Source: Candidatus Zhuqueibacterota bacterium
Lineage (GTDB): Bacteria; Zhuqueibacterota; Zhuqueibacteria; Zhuqueibacterales; Geothermadaptataceae
DNA length: 64,000 nucleotides
Reading direction: 5' to 3'
Assembly: GCA_030950365.1 (NCBI GenBank)
Contig: JAUZRQ010000002.1
Coordinates: forward strand, 124,001-188,000
Shown here: piece after piece, positions 46,402 through 55,405 of the stretch
Numbering within the stretch: the stretch's first letter is position 1
How the letters are laid out: every line of letters starts with the position of its first letter
Position numbers and translations under genes: made by a program
The notes under the pieces: generated by a model
What the model saw: the letters and a program-made list of their open reading frames with translations, nothing else
What the model was told of the DNA's origin: nothing
Databases searched by the model: none

Positions 46402-47520
46402 TTAGCTTAGCAGTTCACTGATGTCGGTGTAATCCATTTGAAAAAGCCCGGCGATGTTCTCGTTGGTGCACCGCCCGTCAAACAGGTACGTTCCGGCGGT
46501 GATTTCGTCGGAACTTCGCCACGCTTCGGGTTTGCCTTCGCGCGCCACATGCAGAAACAGCGGCATGGCCACATTGGTCAGAGCGCGGGACGCCGACCGC
46601 GCCACGGCCGCGGGCATGTTGGGCACGCAGTAATGAATAACGCCGTGCTTCACAAAAATCGGATCTTCATGCGACGTCGGTCTGCTGGTTTCCACGCAGC
46701 CCCCCTGATCGATGGAAATATCGATAATTAGCGAGCCCTTTTTCATGTTCTGTACATGCGATTCGAACACCAGATGCGGGGTGCGCTGGCTGTGAATGAA
46801 TACCGCGCCCACCAGCACATCGGCAAATTTGGTGAACCGGTCGATATTGTAGGGTGAGGCGATGGCGGTAGAAACCATCCGATTGGTCAACGATTCCAGC
46901 CGGCGGAGGCGATCCAGATTGTTATCCATCACGATCACGTGCGCCCCGGCGCCAAGAAAGCTTTTGGCTGCCGTGCCGCCAACGATACCGGCGCCGAGAA
47001 TCACCACGTTCGCCGAGGGAAGACCGGCAATGCCCCCCAACAAAATGCCGCGGCCGCCGTGGGTGCTTTCCAGGTAGCGCGCGGCGATGTGCGGTGCCAT
47101 GACGCCGGCGATTTCGCTCATGGCTGTCAGCACCGGATGCTGACCATCGGCGCGCTGGATCATTTCATAGCCGATGGCGCAAACCTGTTTCTCGACCAAA
47201 ATCTGACAGGCCTGTTTGTCAGCAGTACCCATATTGAAAAAGGAGAATAAAATGGACCCGTCCCGAATCTGACGGGCTTCTTCCACCGAAATGGGCATGA
47301 TTTTGACCACCAGGTCGGCGCGCTGGAATACCTCCACCGCATCGAACACGATTTCGGCGCCGCTGTTGCGGTAGTCTTCATCTTGAAAACCGCACAACTC
47401 ACCGGCTTTGGATTCAATGACAACACGATGTCCTTCTTTGAGCAGAGCATACACTCCGGACGGCGTCAGGCCGACCCGGCGCTCTGCACGCTGGGATTCC
47501 TTCGGCACTCCTATGATCAT
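46402..47520 (-). CDS. ald: alanine dehydrogenase
   Basis: 372 residues from ATG 47520, preferred because GAGGT lies seven bases upstream; ATG 47526 is the alternative. Catalyses L-alanine plus NAD to pyruvate plus ammonia, reversibly. Motifs: IIGVPKE at the start, RRVGLTPSGV, ESKAGELCGF, FFNMGTADKQ, MSEIAGVMAPH, GGRGILLGGIAGLPSANVVILGAG (Rossmann), and IDQGGCVETSRPTSH. Cytosolic hexamer. Together with the leucine dehydrogenase and malic enzyme it feeds pyruvate and reducing equivalents from amino acids. It has its own promoter region upstream. Confidence 0.94.
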   Translation of the reverse strand: MIIGVPKESQRAERRVGLTPSGVYALLKEGHRVVIESKAGELCGFQDEDYRNSGAEIVFDAVEVFQRADLVVKIMPISVEEARQIRDGSILFSFFNMGTADKQACQILVEKQVCAIGYEMIQRADGQHPVLTAMSEIAGVMAPHIAARYLESTHGGRGILLGGIAGLPSANVVILGAGIVGGTAAKSFLGAGAHVIVMDNNLDRLRRLESLTNRMVSTAIASPYNIDRFTKFADVLVGAVFIHSQRTPHLVFESHVQNMKKGSLIIDISIDQGGCVETSRPTSHEDPIFVKHGVIHYCVPNMPAAVARSASRALTNVAMPLFLHVAREGKPEAWRSSDEITAGTYLFDGRCTNENIAGLFQMDYTDISELLS

Positions 47521-48033
47521 TGCCATACCTCATGGTTTTGATAGTGGATCGATTGAATGGCCACCCTGACATGCCCCAATTGAGCAAGAGGCATGCCACG
47601 CCATTCCTTGACCCTCATTCGGCAATAACATTAATACTGTTAATGAGTTGCGAAAATTTTTTAATTTGGTTTCGAGGCGGTCTGTTCTTATTTTTGAGAA
47701 AATTTTCTTGATTTCAAAGAAAAAATTGATTGCTTTAGAGGTTGTCACGTTAGCGGCCGGAAGTGGGCGTCTTCAATAGGCCATCACTGGTTTGGCTCAG
47801 GTTGGAAACAGGATGCGGGCCAGCTACCTTTCTCGACCCCAGAAGGTAATCGAAAAGATGTTCGCAGGCAAATGATATTTTCATCAACTGCCGGCCCGCC
47901 ATGGTTCGCCATGCTTTGCATCTGCGACCATTCCAGCGTGCATGACCTTCGTCTGTGCCGGAATGCCGATCTCGTGTGCGGAAGCATATGGCTCCATTCA
48001 TCATTTGTTAGACGTAACTCAGGGAGACCGAAA
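47521..48033. other. divergent promoter region between ald and the ZIP gene
   Basis: No gene seen. A 17-bp palindrome CATTAA-N5-TTAATG (47629-47645) lies about 110 bases upstream of ald and could be a regulator site. The section 47640-47740 is strongly AT-rich. In-frame codons upstream of the ZIP start (from 47872) are probably not translated. Confidence 0.4.
47629..47645. promoter_or_regulatory. candidate operator palindrome upstream of ald
   Basis: CATTAA TACTG TTAATG, a perfect 6-bp inverted repeat with a 5-base spacer, in the AT-rich upstream region of ald. The spacing would suit a dimeric regulator. Short AT palindromes occur by chance, so this is tentative. Confidence 0.25.
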
Positions 48034-48810
48034 TTGCAATCTTCAACTATGCTCTATTGGACGGCTTTGACGGGAATCATCAGTGCGCTAGCAACTGGAT
48101 TAGGCGCCATTCCGGTGGCTTTCTTGAAAAATCGGTCAACCATGGTACGCGCGTTTTCCAGCGCCGTTGCCGCCGGCATGATGATCTCAGCATCTGTTTT
48201 CTCTCTGGCACAGGAGGGCATTGCCCTCAAAGTGACACGACCTTCGGCACCGTACGAGGTGATTATCGGACTGTTGCTTGGTGCCGCGTTTTTCTGGCTG
48301 GTGGACAAAAAATTTGGTGATAGCGATTTCGAGATCGCAGGCGTTGGGTCCGGAGCCACGCGCAAGGGCCTTTTGATTTTTATCGCCATGTTTTTCCATT
48401 CCATTCCGGAAGGCATTGCCATTGGCGTTGGCTTTGGTACTGGCGACTTCAATTTTGGTCTGGTGATGGCTCTGGCGATTTCCGTGCACAATATTCCAGA
48501 AGGCATTGCCATTTCGTTGCCCCTGCGGGCCGAGGGCGTACCCACCTGGAAATGCGGTCTATTTTCTATTGCCTCCAGTTTACCGCAACCCTTGTTGGCT
48601 GTGCCAGCCGCTCTGGCGGTGTGGGTTTTCTCTCCACTACTGGCTGTCGGGCTCGGTTTTGCCGGCGGCGCCATGGTGTATCTGGTGGTGCTTGAACTCA
48701 TCCCCGAAGCCCTCAACGAAGGCGGCCGCGACCTGACCGCCTGGGGGGTGATGGTCGGCCTCACCGGCATGTTGCTGATTACCAATCTGTTGGATTTGAT
48801 TAAAGTCTAA
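48034..48810 (+). CDS. ZIP family metal transporter
   Basis: 258 residues from TTG 48034, seven bases after AGGGAG; ATG 48049 is an alternative. About eight membrane segments. The metal-binding signatures are HSIPEGIAIGVGFG (segment 4) and HNIPEGIAISLPL (segment 5), the diagnostic ZIP pair, with ELIPEALNEGG later. It imports zinc, iron or manganese into the cytoplasm. It resembles the bacterial ZupT/GufA branch. A monocistronic gene with no visible metal-regulator site. Confidence 0.9.
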   Translation: MQSSTMLYWTALTGIISALATGLGAIPVAFLKNRSTMVRAFSSAVAAGMMISASVFSLAQEGIALKVTRPSAPYEVIIGLLLGAAFFWLVDKKFGDSDFEIAGVGSGATRKGLLIFIAMFFHSIPEGIAIGVGFGTGDFNFGLVMALAISVHNIPEGIAISLPLRAEGVPTWKCGLFSIASSLPQPLLAVPAALAVWVFSPLLAVGLGFAGGAMVYLVVLELIPEALNEGGRDLTAWGVMVGLTGMLLITNLLDLIKV

Positions 48811-49040
48811 TTCCCCCAATCCTTCCTGCCGAACATTCATCGTTCGACGTTAATGTTAAACCGATTCCTGCCGATCAAAAGAAAAGTAGAAAAGATCGGT
48901 AGTTTTCTCCCGACCTGGAAGTTGTGTGCCGTGCAGGACGGCCCAGGATTCTGGCGTTTTTGGGCTTCATTCAAATGCCGGTACGTATCTGTACCTCCCA
49001 TGTGCTTTCCCTGATAGACGGACTTCTTGAGGAACGACGA

Positions 49041-49292
49041 ATGAAAAAGGTGCAATGGTTTAGCAGCTCTGAGGTCACGCGGCAACTGAACATTAGTTTG
49101 CGCCAGCTCTATTACTGGGAGCTCAAAGGCATCGTGCGACCGAAAGTGGTCACCATGGGCTCGAGAGAATTCAAACGATATTCCATAGAAGATGTGGAGA
49201 CCCTGCGGCGCATCAAGGAATTGCTGGATCAGGGCTACACCCTGTCCGGAGCCATGAAACAGGCTAAAATCAAAACCATGCAACGGAGTTAG
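49041..49292 (+). CDS. MerR-type DNA-binding protein (DNA-binding domain only)
   Basis: 83 residues from ATG 49041 (GAGG upstream). Winged helix-turn-helix of MerR: FSSSEVTRQLNISLRQLYYWELKGIVRP, then the wing segment REFKRYSIEDVETLRRIKELLDQGYTLSGAM. It lacks the C-terminal coiled coil and effector domain, so it probably dimerises differently or acts as a constitutive regulator. The prepilin peptidase starts 2 bases after its stop. It may regulate the pilus/secretion cluster it heads. Confidence 0.85.
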   Translation: MKKVQWFSSSEVTRQLNISLRQLYYWELKGIVRPKVVTMGSREFKRYSIEDVETLRRIKELLDQGYTLSGAMKQAKIKTMQRS

Positions 49293-49294
49293 GC

Positions 49295-50059
49295 ATGGAG
49301 CCAGCGATTTTATTCGTTCTCGGTGCCATTCTGGGCAGTTTTTTGAATGTGGTGATTTACCGCCTGCCCCGCAAACAATCCATTGTTTCGCCGGGATCGA
49401 CCTGTCCGTTTTGCAGCCACCGTCTGCGGCCCTGGGAAAACGTGCCCATTGTGAGTTACCTTGTATTGAGGGGCCGCTGCTCAAAGTGTCGGCATCGGAT
49501 TCCAATTCGCTACTTTATAGTTGAGGTGTTGACCCCGGTACTTCTACTCACGGTATTTGCATTTTACGGATTGAGCTGGCCGTTTTTCAAAAATAGTCTG
49601 TTGATCCTGTTGCTCATTCCGATCGTGTTCATCGATCTCGATCACCGACTGATTTTGAACAAAATTACCCTGCCGGGCATGGCGCTTGGCCTTGCCCTGT
49701 CGATCGCGGAACATCCGCAGCAATTTTATCAGCCTGTTCTGGGGATGCTGGCCGGTGGTGGACTACTGTGGTTGATCGCCATCCTCGGTCAGATTATGTA
49801 CAAGCAGGAGAGCATGGGGGGCGGGGACATTAAACTGGGTGCCATGATTGGTGCGTTCATGAATCCGCAGAGCATATTATTGGCGTTGTTTCTGGCATTT
49901 TTTATTGCTGCGCTGTTTAGCGTGGTGGGGATGGTGATCGGCAAACTTCAACGCCATAATACTATTCCATTTGGGCCATTCATCGCCGCCGGCGCGTACG
50001 CCGTGGTCAGCTTTAAACAGCAGATTGTGATGCTTTATCTGAATTATATCATGAGATGA
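49295..50059 (+). CDS. pilD: prepilin peptidase / N-methyltransferase
   Basis: 254 residues, inner-membrane aspartyl protease that cleaves type IV prepilin or pseudopilin leader peptides and methylates the new N-terminus. Markers: GSFLNVVIYRLPR, the cytoplasmic zinc-type tetracysteine CPFC...CSKC (about 46-70), catalytic Asp in FIDLDHRLI, and catalytic Asp in MGGGDIKLGAMIG. About seven membrane segments. Overlaps the histidine kinase start by ATGA, so translation is coupled. Confidence 0.94.
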   Translation: MEPAILFVLGAILGSFLNVVIYRLPRKQSIVSPGSTCPFCSHRLRPWENVPIVSYLVLRGRCSKCRHRIPIRYFIVEVLTPVLLLTVFAFYGLSWPFFKNSLLILLLIPIVFIDLDHRLILNKITLPGMALGLALSIAEHPQQFYQPVLGMLAGGGLLWLIAILGQIMYKQESMGGGDIKLGAMIGAFMNPQSILLALFLAFFIAALFSVVGMVIGKLQRHNTIPFGPFIAAGAYAVVSFKQQIVMLYLNYIMR

Positions 50060-51654
50060 CGAAATCCAACATGCAAAACGTCGAACGGACAACCGGATAC
50101 TATTTGAGCAAACGGCGCAATCAGGCGCTTCCGAACGATGCCGCCTTACTGCGGCTATTGATTACCCATGCCGCACAATTCGAAGTTTGCGTGGCTACCT
50201 ATCATCAGAATGCCAGCACGATTTATGTAGATACTCGGCATCCTATTCCATTGAAGGAAATCAAGCGTATTCGCCATAAAGTGCATCAGACGGCCCAGGA
50301 GCTTGGTTGGGCAGTATCGGCTGCAGCAAGCGATTTGGAGTTGTGCATCAATGGTATTTTGGCTAAATATGTCCGCCATACCCGGCAAAACCATCGCCTA
50401 TCCAATTGCTCCTGCTTCGGTGTGAACCTGTTCCATCAGGAGCCGCTGATCGTGTGCGTGTGCGGCGTGGATAGTGAGATTGACGAAGAATTCATGATGG
50501 AATTGCACGCACTGTCCACGGCGCCAGAGGTGGGCTTCCGCGCGTTGCTAGCGAAGGTGTTGCGCAAGACTGAGGATTTGAGCAATATCCTACTGTCGAT
50601 GATTGACGGGGTGATTCTGTGCGATGAAAAAGTGCGTATTCGGTTCATGAATGAGAAAGCGCGCAAACTCTGCGGCTTCGAGCAAGTGCCGCAATTGGGC
50701 TCGCCCCTCGAACCCACCCCCTTGTGCGATCTGACGCAATTGTTGTACGAAGCCATGGAAGACGGCATCACGCAGTTGAATCGCGTCATTCCACTTGGCA
50801 ACAGCAATTCACAGCTTTTGGGCGTGAACATTCAATTTGTGAAGAATTTCATGGGCCAGCCTGTGGGCTGGCTGTTGATTTTGCGCGACATCACGGCAAG
50901 TTGGCAGTCGGATCAAATCCGGTCGATGATTTCCATTGCCAGCCATGAACTTAACACGCCACTGGCCTCGATGAAAAACACCCTCGATTTGTTGCTGGAC
51001 CGCGAGGTAGGCGAGCTAACGCCCAATCAAGAGAAATTTTTGCGCATCATTCAGGATGACATGACCCGGTTGCAAAGGCTGCTGCACGATCTGCTGGATT
51101 TAAGCCGTCTCGAGGATGGCCGAATGGAGCTGGATCGCCGCCGTCACGTGCGTATCGAATTCGTTGCCAATAAAGTAATCGAATCCTTCCGCGTGTTTGC
51201 CGAATCACGTGGCATAACGCTGCGCACAGATATTCCGTCCGGCATCTCTGGTATCAACGGTGACCGGGACCGCATCACGCAAATTTTGGTCAATTTGGTG
51301 GACAATGCCATCAAATATTCGCACTTTGGCGGTGAAGTCATTATTGCCGCGCGGGAAACCGAGGACGAAGTCATCGTTTCGGTGTCCGATCAGGGGGTGG
51401 GGATTTCACAAGAAGACCTGAATTTTATTTTCGAGCGGTTCGTGCAACTTGATAACCTGCCAGAAGGTGTGCATCGAGGATTTGGCCTTGGGCTTAGTAT
51501 TGCCAAAGATATTGTGCAATCCCATCATGGGCGAATGTGGGCAGAAAGTGAACCGGGCAAGGGCAGCACCTTTTATTTTTCGCTGCCGAAAATCGCGTCA
51601 GACGCCAGCAAAGCTGATCCGGCCACAGACGACCGAGCAGAATCAGCGGCTTAA
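50056..51654 (+). CDS. PAS sensor histidine kinase in the pilus cluster
   Basis: 532 residues, coupled to pilD by an ATGA overlap. Residues 1-165 are an unrecognised sensor with several Cys (LSNCSCFG, VCVCGVD) that could bind metal or sense redox; PAS at about 175-290 (GVILCDEKVRIRFMNEKA). HisKA has His297 in ASHELNTPLAS; HATPase has N-box NLVDNAIKYS, DQGVGI and GFGLGLSI. No transmembrane segments seen. The adjacent single-domain receiver is the likely phosphotransfer partner. Confidence 0.88.
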   Translation: MTKSNMQNVERTTGYYLSKRRNQALPNDAALLRLLITHAAQFEVCVATYHQNASTIYVDTRHPIPLKEIKRIRHKVHQTAQELGWAVSAAASDLELCINGILAKYVRHTRQNHRLSNCSCFGVNLFHQEPLIVCVCGVDSEIDEEFMMELHALSTAPEVGFRALLAKVLRKTEDLSNILLSMIDGVILCDEKVRIRFMNEKARKLCGFEQVPQLGSPLEPTPLCDLTQLLYEAMEDGITQLNRVIPLGNSNSQLLGVNIQFVKNFMGQPVGWLLILRDITASWQSDQIRSMISIASHELNTPLASMKNTLDLLLDREVGELTPNQEKFLRIIQDDMTRLQRLLHDLLDLSRLEDGRMELDRRRHVRIEFVANKVIESFRVFAESRGITLRTDIPSGISGINGDRDRITQILVNLVDNAIKYSHFGGEVIIAARETEDEVIVSVSDQGVGISQEDLNFIFERFVQLDNLPEGVHRGFGLGLSIAKDIVQSHHGRMWAESEPGKGSTFYFSLPKIASDASKADPATDDRAESAA

Positions 51655-51695
51655 GATAGAGCGAAGCGGGAGTGGCCATAATAGATAAATTAGCC

Positions 51696-52103
51696 ATGAA
51701 AAAAACGATTTTAATCATCGAGGATTATCCGAACGTGGTGGAAGTGCTGCGCATGAGGCTGCAAAACGCCGGCTATCATGTGCTGGTAGCATTCGATGGC
51801 CAGGAGGGCCTGAAACTGGCGCGCAGCCAGCAGCCAGACCTCATCATTCTTGATATCATGCTGCCCAAGATGAACGGCTACAAGCTGGCCCGTCTGTTGA
51901 AATTCGATGCTAAATACAAACATATCCCGATATTCATGCTGACTTCCCGGACCAAGCCGTCGGATATGCAACTCGGTAAGCAGACGGGAGCTGACGAATA
52001 TATCACCAAACCGTACGATCCAATCGAACTGTTGCGCCTGATCGATAAGCATCTGCGGACCCCCCGGCTTGCTTCGTCCATGGTCGGGCCGAAACGGGCA
52101 TAG
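51696..52103 (+). CDS. single-domain response regulator (CheY-like)
   Basis: 135 residues from ATG 51696; GTG 51672 would add 8 residues. Receiver domain only: acidic pair in IIEDYPN, phospho-acceptor Asp53 (LIILDIMLPKMNG), Thr/Ser switch MLTSRTK and Lys in ITKPYDP. No DNA-binding domain, so it acts by protein interaction, plausibly on the HDOD or PilB-type proteins that follow. It shares the LARLLKFDAKYKHIP segment with the second receiver at 54953, so they are paralogues. Confidence 0.9.
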   Translation: MKKTILIIEDYPNVVEVLRMRLQNAGYHVLVAFDGQEGLKLARSQQPDLIILDIMLPKMNGYKLARLLKFDAKYKHIPIFMLTSRTKPSDMQLGKQTGADEYITKPYDPIELLRLIDKHLRTPRLASSMVGPKRA

Positions 52104-52165
52104 ATAAACCACAATTCTCCGAGAACCAGAGGGATGGGCATAAACCGGGTGAAAGGTGTTGTTTT

Positions 52166-53020
52166 ATGAGTCAGGAGAATTTGACCAGGCTTTTGCAAAC
52201 CATTGCAGACCTGCCGACCCTGCCAACCGTGTACATGCGGCTGAACCGTTTGCTGCAATCGCCAAATTCTAGCGCCTCGGAAATTGCCAAAATCATCGAG
52301 TCGGATCAGGCGTTATCCTCCAAGGTGCTGCGGTTGGTCAATTCTTCGTTTTTTGGATTCAGCCGCCAGGTGACACAGATCAGCCATGCGGTGGTGTTGC
52401 TGGGTTTCAATACTGTACGCAATACCGTCCTTTCCATTTCGGTGTTCGAATCATTCAAAACAACCAGCAACCATATCTTTGACCGGCGCCAATTCTGGCT
52501 CCACTCCATCGCAACCGGCCTCATTGCCCGGGCACTGGCACGTAAGTTAAACATAGAACAGGATGAAGAGGCATTTTCTGGCGGTATTTTGCACGATCTC
52601 GGCAAGCTCGTTCTGGATCAGTTCCTGCCGCAGCAATTCACCCAGATTCTCGACATGGCTCGCGAACAGAACTGCTCACTGTTAGAGGCGGAACGTATCA
52701 TTTTGGGGACTGACCATACTGAAATCGGTGAATATCTGATGGAACGGTGGAATCTGCCGCATATGCTGGTAGAGATGGTAGCATTGCACCACACACCTTC
52801 GGTGATGCGCAGCCATCCAACCCTGGTTAGCCTGGTGCATATTGGCGATGCCCTGGCAAGAAGACTCAAATTGGGGTTCGGCGGCGATCATCTGGTACCC
52901 GATATCGATCCTTTTGCACTGGAGGAACTGAGTTTAACTCCAGATATGCTGGAAAACATGCTCGATGACATCCGCGAACAGATACATCAATCGGATGATA
53001 TTTTAGCGCTCGTGAATTGA
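52166..53020 (+). CDS. HDOD domain signalling protein in the pilus cluster
   Basis: 284 residues. Single HDOD domain: DLPTLPTVYMRLNRLL, VLRLVNSSFFGFSRQV, AVVLLGF, HD dyad in GILHDLGK and a later LHHTP segment. Ends 3 bases before pilB, implying coupled expression. It is a full-length paralogue of the HDOD gene at 28140. HDOD proteins act as non-catalytic hubs downstream of two-component systems and c-di-GMP; here the neighbours are a kinase, a receiver and a secretion ATPase. Confidence 0.9.
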   Translation: MSQENLTRLLQTIADLPTLPTVYMRLNRLLQSPNSSASEIAKIIESDQALSSKVLRLVNSSFFGFSRQVTQISHAVVLLGFNTVRNTVLSISVFESFKTTSNHIFDRRQFWLHSIATGLIARALARKLNIEQDEEAFSGGILHDLGKLVLDQFLPQQFTQILDMAREQNCSLLEAERIILGTDHTEIGEYLMERWNLPHMLVEMVALHHTPSVMRSHPTLVSLVHIGDALARRLKLGFGGDHLVPDIDPFALEELSLTPDMLENMLDDIREQIHQSDDILALVN

Positions 53021-53023
53021 AGC

Positions 53024-54727
53024 ATGCTCAAGAAAAATGACCAAAAGCTCGCCAATATCCTCCTCGAAAATCAGGTACTGACGCAAGAGCAACTGGAACA
53101 GGCAGAGCACGAACGCGCCTCCACTGGCGAAGACCTGGCCACGATCCTGATCCGGCGCGGTTTTGCCCGAGTGGATGAGGTGTTGCGTTGCGTGGCCGAA
53201 CAACTGGAACTACCATACATCGACCTGGCCGATTACAGTATTGATCCGGAGGCGCTGGCGCTTTTACCCAAAGAGGTGGCCTACAAATGCAATGCCATCC
53301 CGATTTTTCGCATTGGCAATGTGCTCACCGTGGCTATGAGCGATCCGGGGGACGTCAGCGTGATCGACACCCTGCGGCGCACCACCAAGCTGGAGATCGA
53401 GCCGGTCATCAGCAGTCCTGAGGAGATTCGCGATGCGCTGGAGCAGCACTACGGCCCGCAGGCGGTGCTCGATGATTCCATCGATGAGATGATCCAGAAA
53501 ATTCAGGACGAGCAGCCGGAAGAAAAAGAAGAAGAAACCGAGAAGTTGAAGCAGATCGCCGAGGATGCGCCGGTAATCAAGCTGGTGAATCTGATCATCG
53601 AGCAGGCCATCCGCGACGGCGCTTCGGATATCCACATCAATCCAGATGAAGATTCCCTGCGCGTGCGCTACCGAATCGACGGTATTTTGCATGAAGCGTT
53701 TTCCCCACCGAAAAATCTGCAAGCGGCGATCACGTCGCGTATAAAAATCTTAGCAGAACTGGACATCGCTGAAACCCGGGCGCCACAGGACGGCCGATTC
53801 CAGGCTTCATTCGAAGGGAAAACCGTGGACCTGCGCGTTTCCACCCTGCCAACAGTGTATGGCGAAAACATCGTCATGCGCATTCTGGACAAGAGCAGCC
53901 TGATGCTCAATCTGGAAGACCTCGGCCTCGGCGATGCCATGTTCAAACGGCTGCGCAGCATTCTTTCCAGCTCGTATGGCATCATTCTGGTCACCGGGCC
54001 CACCGGCAGCGGTAAAACCACCACCCTGTACTCCTGCCTGAACTCCATGAACACGCCGGATAAAAACATCATCACGGTGGAAGACCCGGTGGAATACCGG
54101 TTAAAACTGATCCGCCAATCGCAGGTAAATCCGAAGGCCGGCATGACTTTCGCCTCCGGCTTGCGCGCTATTTTGCGGCAGGATCCGGACATCATCATGG
54201 TCGGCGAAATTCGCGATTCCGAAACAGCCAAAATTGCGGTGGAGGCCGCTCTCACCGGGCATTTGGTGCTGTCCACCCTGCACACCAATGACGCCCCGGG
54301 GGCCATCACCCGACTAATCGAAATGGGGGTGGAGCCATTCCTGGTGGCCTCGGCGACGATCGGCATCATTGCGCAACGGCTGGTACGGCGCATCTGCCCG
54401 AAATGTAAAAAGGCTTTCACCCCGCCACGAGAGTATCTCCTCGATCTTGGATTCAATCCCGAGAAGCGCAATTGGGTGTTTTATAAAGGCGAAGGCTGCA
54501 ATAATTGCAAGGGCACCGGCTATAAAGGCCGCGCCGGTATCTACGAGATCATGACCGTGGACGAAGATATCCGGGCGCTGTGCCTGCGTAACGCCTCCGG
54601 CGATGAAATCAAAAAGGCGGCCGTGAAACACGGAATGCGTACCCTGCGGCAGGATGGTTTTTTAAAAGCGCTTCGCGGTATCACCACCATCGAAGAGGTC
54701 ATCCGAGTCACCAATGTGGATGGCTGA
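53024..54727 (+). CDS. pilB: PilB/GspE-type assembly ATPase
   Basis: 567 residues. Hexameric motor that powers pilus extension or type II secretion at the cytoplasmic face of the inner membrane. N-terminal MshEN/T2SSE-N domain (about 1-150; its RLG-x2-L consensus is poorly kept here: STGEDLATILIRRG). The ATPase domain has Walker A GPTGSGKTT (325-333), Asp box ITVEDPVEY, Walker B IIMVGEIRDSETA, and His box LVLSTLHTND. The zinc tetracysteine CPKC...CNNC near 465-490 marks the PilB/GspE branch rather than retraction ATPase PilT. A terminator follows. Confidence 0.94.
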   Translation: MLKKNDQKLANILLENQVLTQEQLEQAEHERASTGEDLATILIRRGFARVDEVLRCVAEQLELPYIDLADYSIDPEALALLPKEVAYKCNAIPIFRIGNVLTVAMSDPGDVSVIDTLRRTTKLEIEPVISSPEEIRDALEQHYGPQAVLDDSIDEMIQKIQDEQPEEKEEETEKLKQIAEDAPVIKLVNLIIEQAIRDGASDIHINPDEDSLRVRYRIDGILHEAFSPPKNLQAAITSRIKILAELDIAETRAPQDGRFQASFEGKTVDLRVSTLPTVYGENIVMRILDKSSLMLNLEDLGLGDAMFKRLRSILSSSYGIILVTGPTGSGKTTTLYSCLNSMNTPDKNIITVEDPVEYRLKLIRQSQVNPKAGMTFASGLRAILRQDPDIIMVGEIRDSETAKIAVEAALTGHLVLSTLHTNDAPGAITRLIEMGVEPFLVASATIGIIAQRLVRRICPKCKKAFTPPREYLLDLGFNPEKRNWVFYKGEGCNNCKGTGYKGRAGIYEIMTVDEDIRALCLRNASGDEIKKAAVKHGMRTLRQDGFLKALRGITTIEEVIRVTNVDG

Positions 54728-54830
54728 ACGGCGGATGGAAATCGAAATTGGTCAGTTTTCGCAGAATAGGATTGGGCAACCGAAACGGTAGAAATATCGA
54801 TAGAAATATTGTAAAATGGGTGCTAATGTG

Positions 54831-54884
54831 CCTTCCTTGTCAATCACTAAGAATTTTTCCGCCATAAGGAAGGTTTTTTATTTT
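54831..54884 (+). terminator. terminator downstream of pilB
   Basis: CCTTCCTT (54831-54838) pairs with AAGGAAGG (54866-54873) across a 27-base loop, followed by TTTTTTATTTT. The long loop is unusual, but the U-run is strong. It separates pilB from the receiver and pseudo-ATPase genes. Confidence 0.55.
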
Positions 54885-54952
54885 GAAAAGAATCCGATAA
54901 TTATTAAAGAAAAAATCAGGTATCCAACCCAGACAATGAGGAAGAGGCGACC

Positions 54953-55357
54953 ATGAAGCAACATCAGATTCTGGTCATTGAAGATGATCGCGATATGGCC
55001 TATCAACTGAAGCTACGTCTGGAGGCGAAAGGCTATGCAGTAGAAACGGTGCAATCTGGTAGCGAAGGACTGGCCAGAGCGCGCGAATATAAGCCGGATG
55101 CCATTGTGATGGATGTGATGCTGCCGGAACTTGATGGCTATCGCATTTGCCGCCTATTGAAATTTGATACCGAATATGAACATATCCCGATTATTGTGGT
55201 TACAGCCCGAACGCTGGAAGAGGACAGGGATATGGCCCTTGAGGTAGGGGCCGATGCTTACCTCACGAAACCGGTGGATTGGAAAGCATTGTATAGTACT
55301 TTGGAAAATTTTCTCGCACCCCAGGCGGAAGAACCGGAAACGGTTGCGAAGTCCTGA
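54953..55357 (+). CDS. second single-domain response regulator
   Basis: 134 residues. CheY-like receiver: VIEDDRD, phospho-acceptor Asp54 (IVMDVMLPELDG), VTARTLEED and Lys in LTKPVDW. No output domain. Paralogous to the receiver at 51696, with a matching CRLLKFDTEYEHIP segment. Start ATG 54953 (GAGGAAGAGG upstream). The pseudo-ATPase starts 48 bases after its stop, so the pair probably forms one transcript and may act together. Confidence 0.9.
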   Translation: MKQHQILVIEDDRDMAYQLKLRLEAKGYAVETVQSGSEGLARAREYKPDAIVMDVMLPELDGYRICRLLKFDTEYEHIPIIVVTARTLEEDRDMALEVGADAYLTKPVDWKALYSTLENFLAPQAEEPETVAKS

Positions 55358-55405
55358 ACCTCGTTGGAATCGAAAGAGCGCCTGTAACAGCATAGGAGAA
55401 CGATC

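Noticed and set aside
54728-54952. Possible c-di-GMP riboswitch between pilB and the second receiver
   Set aside because: The conserved GEMM core words are absent; the structure is better explained as a terminator.
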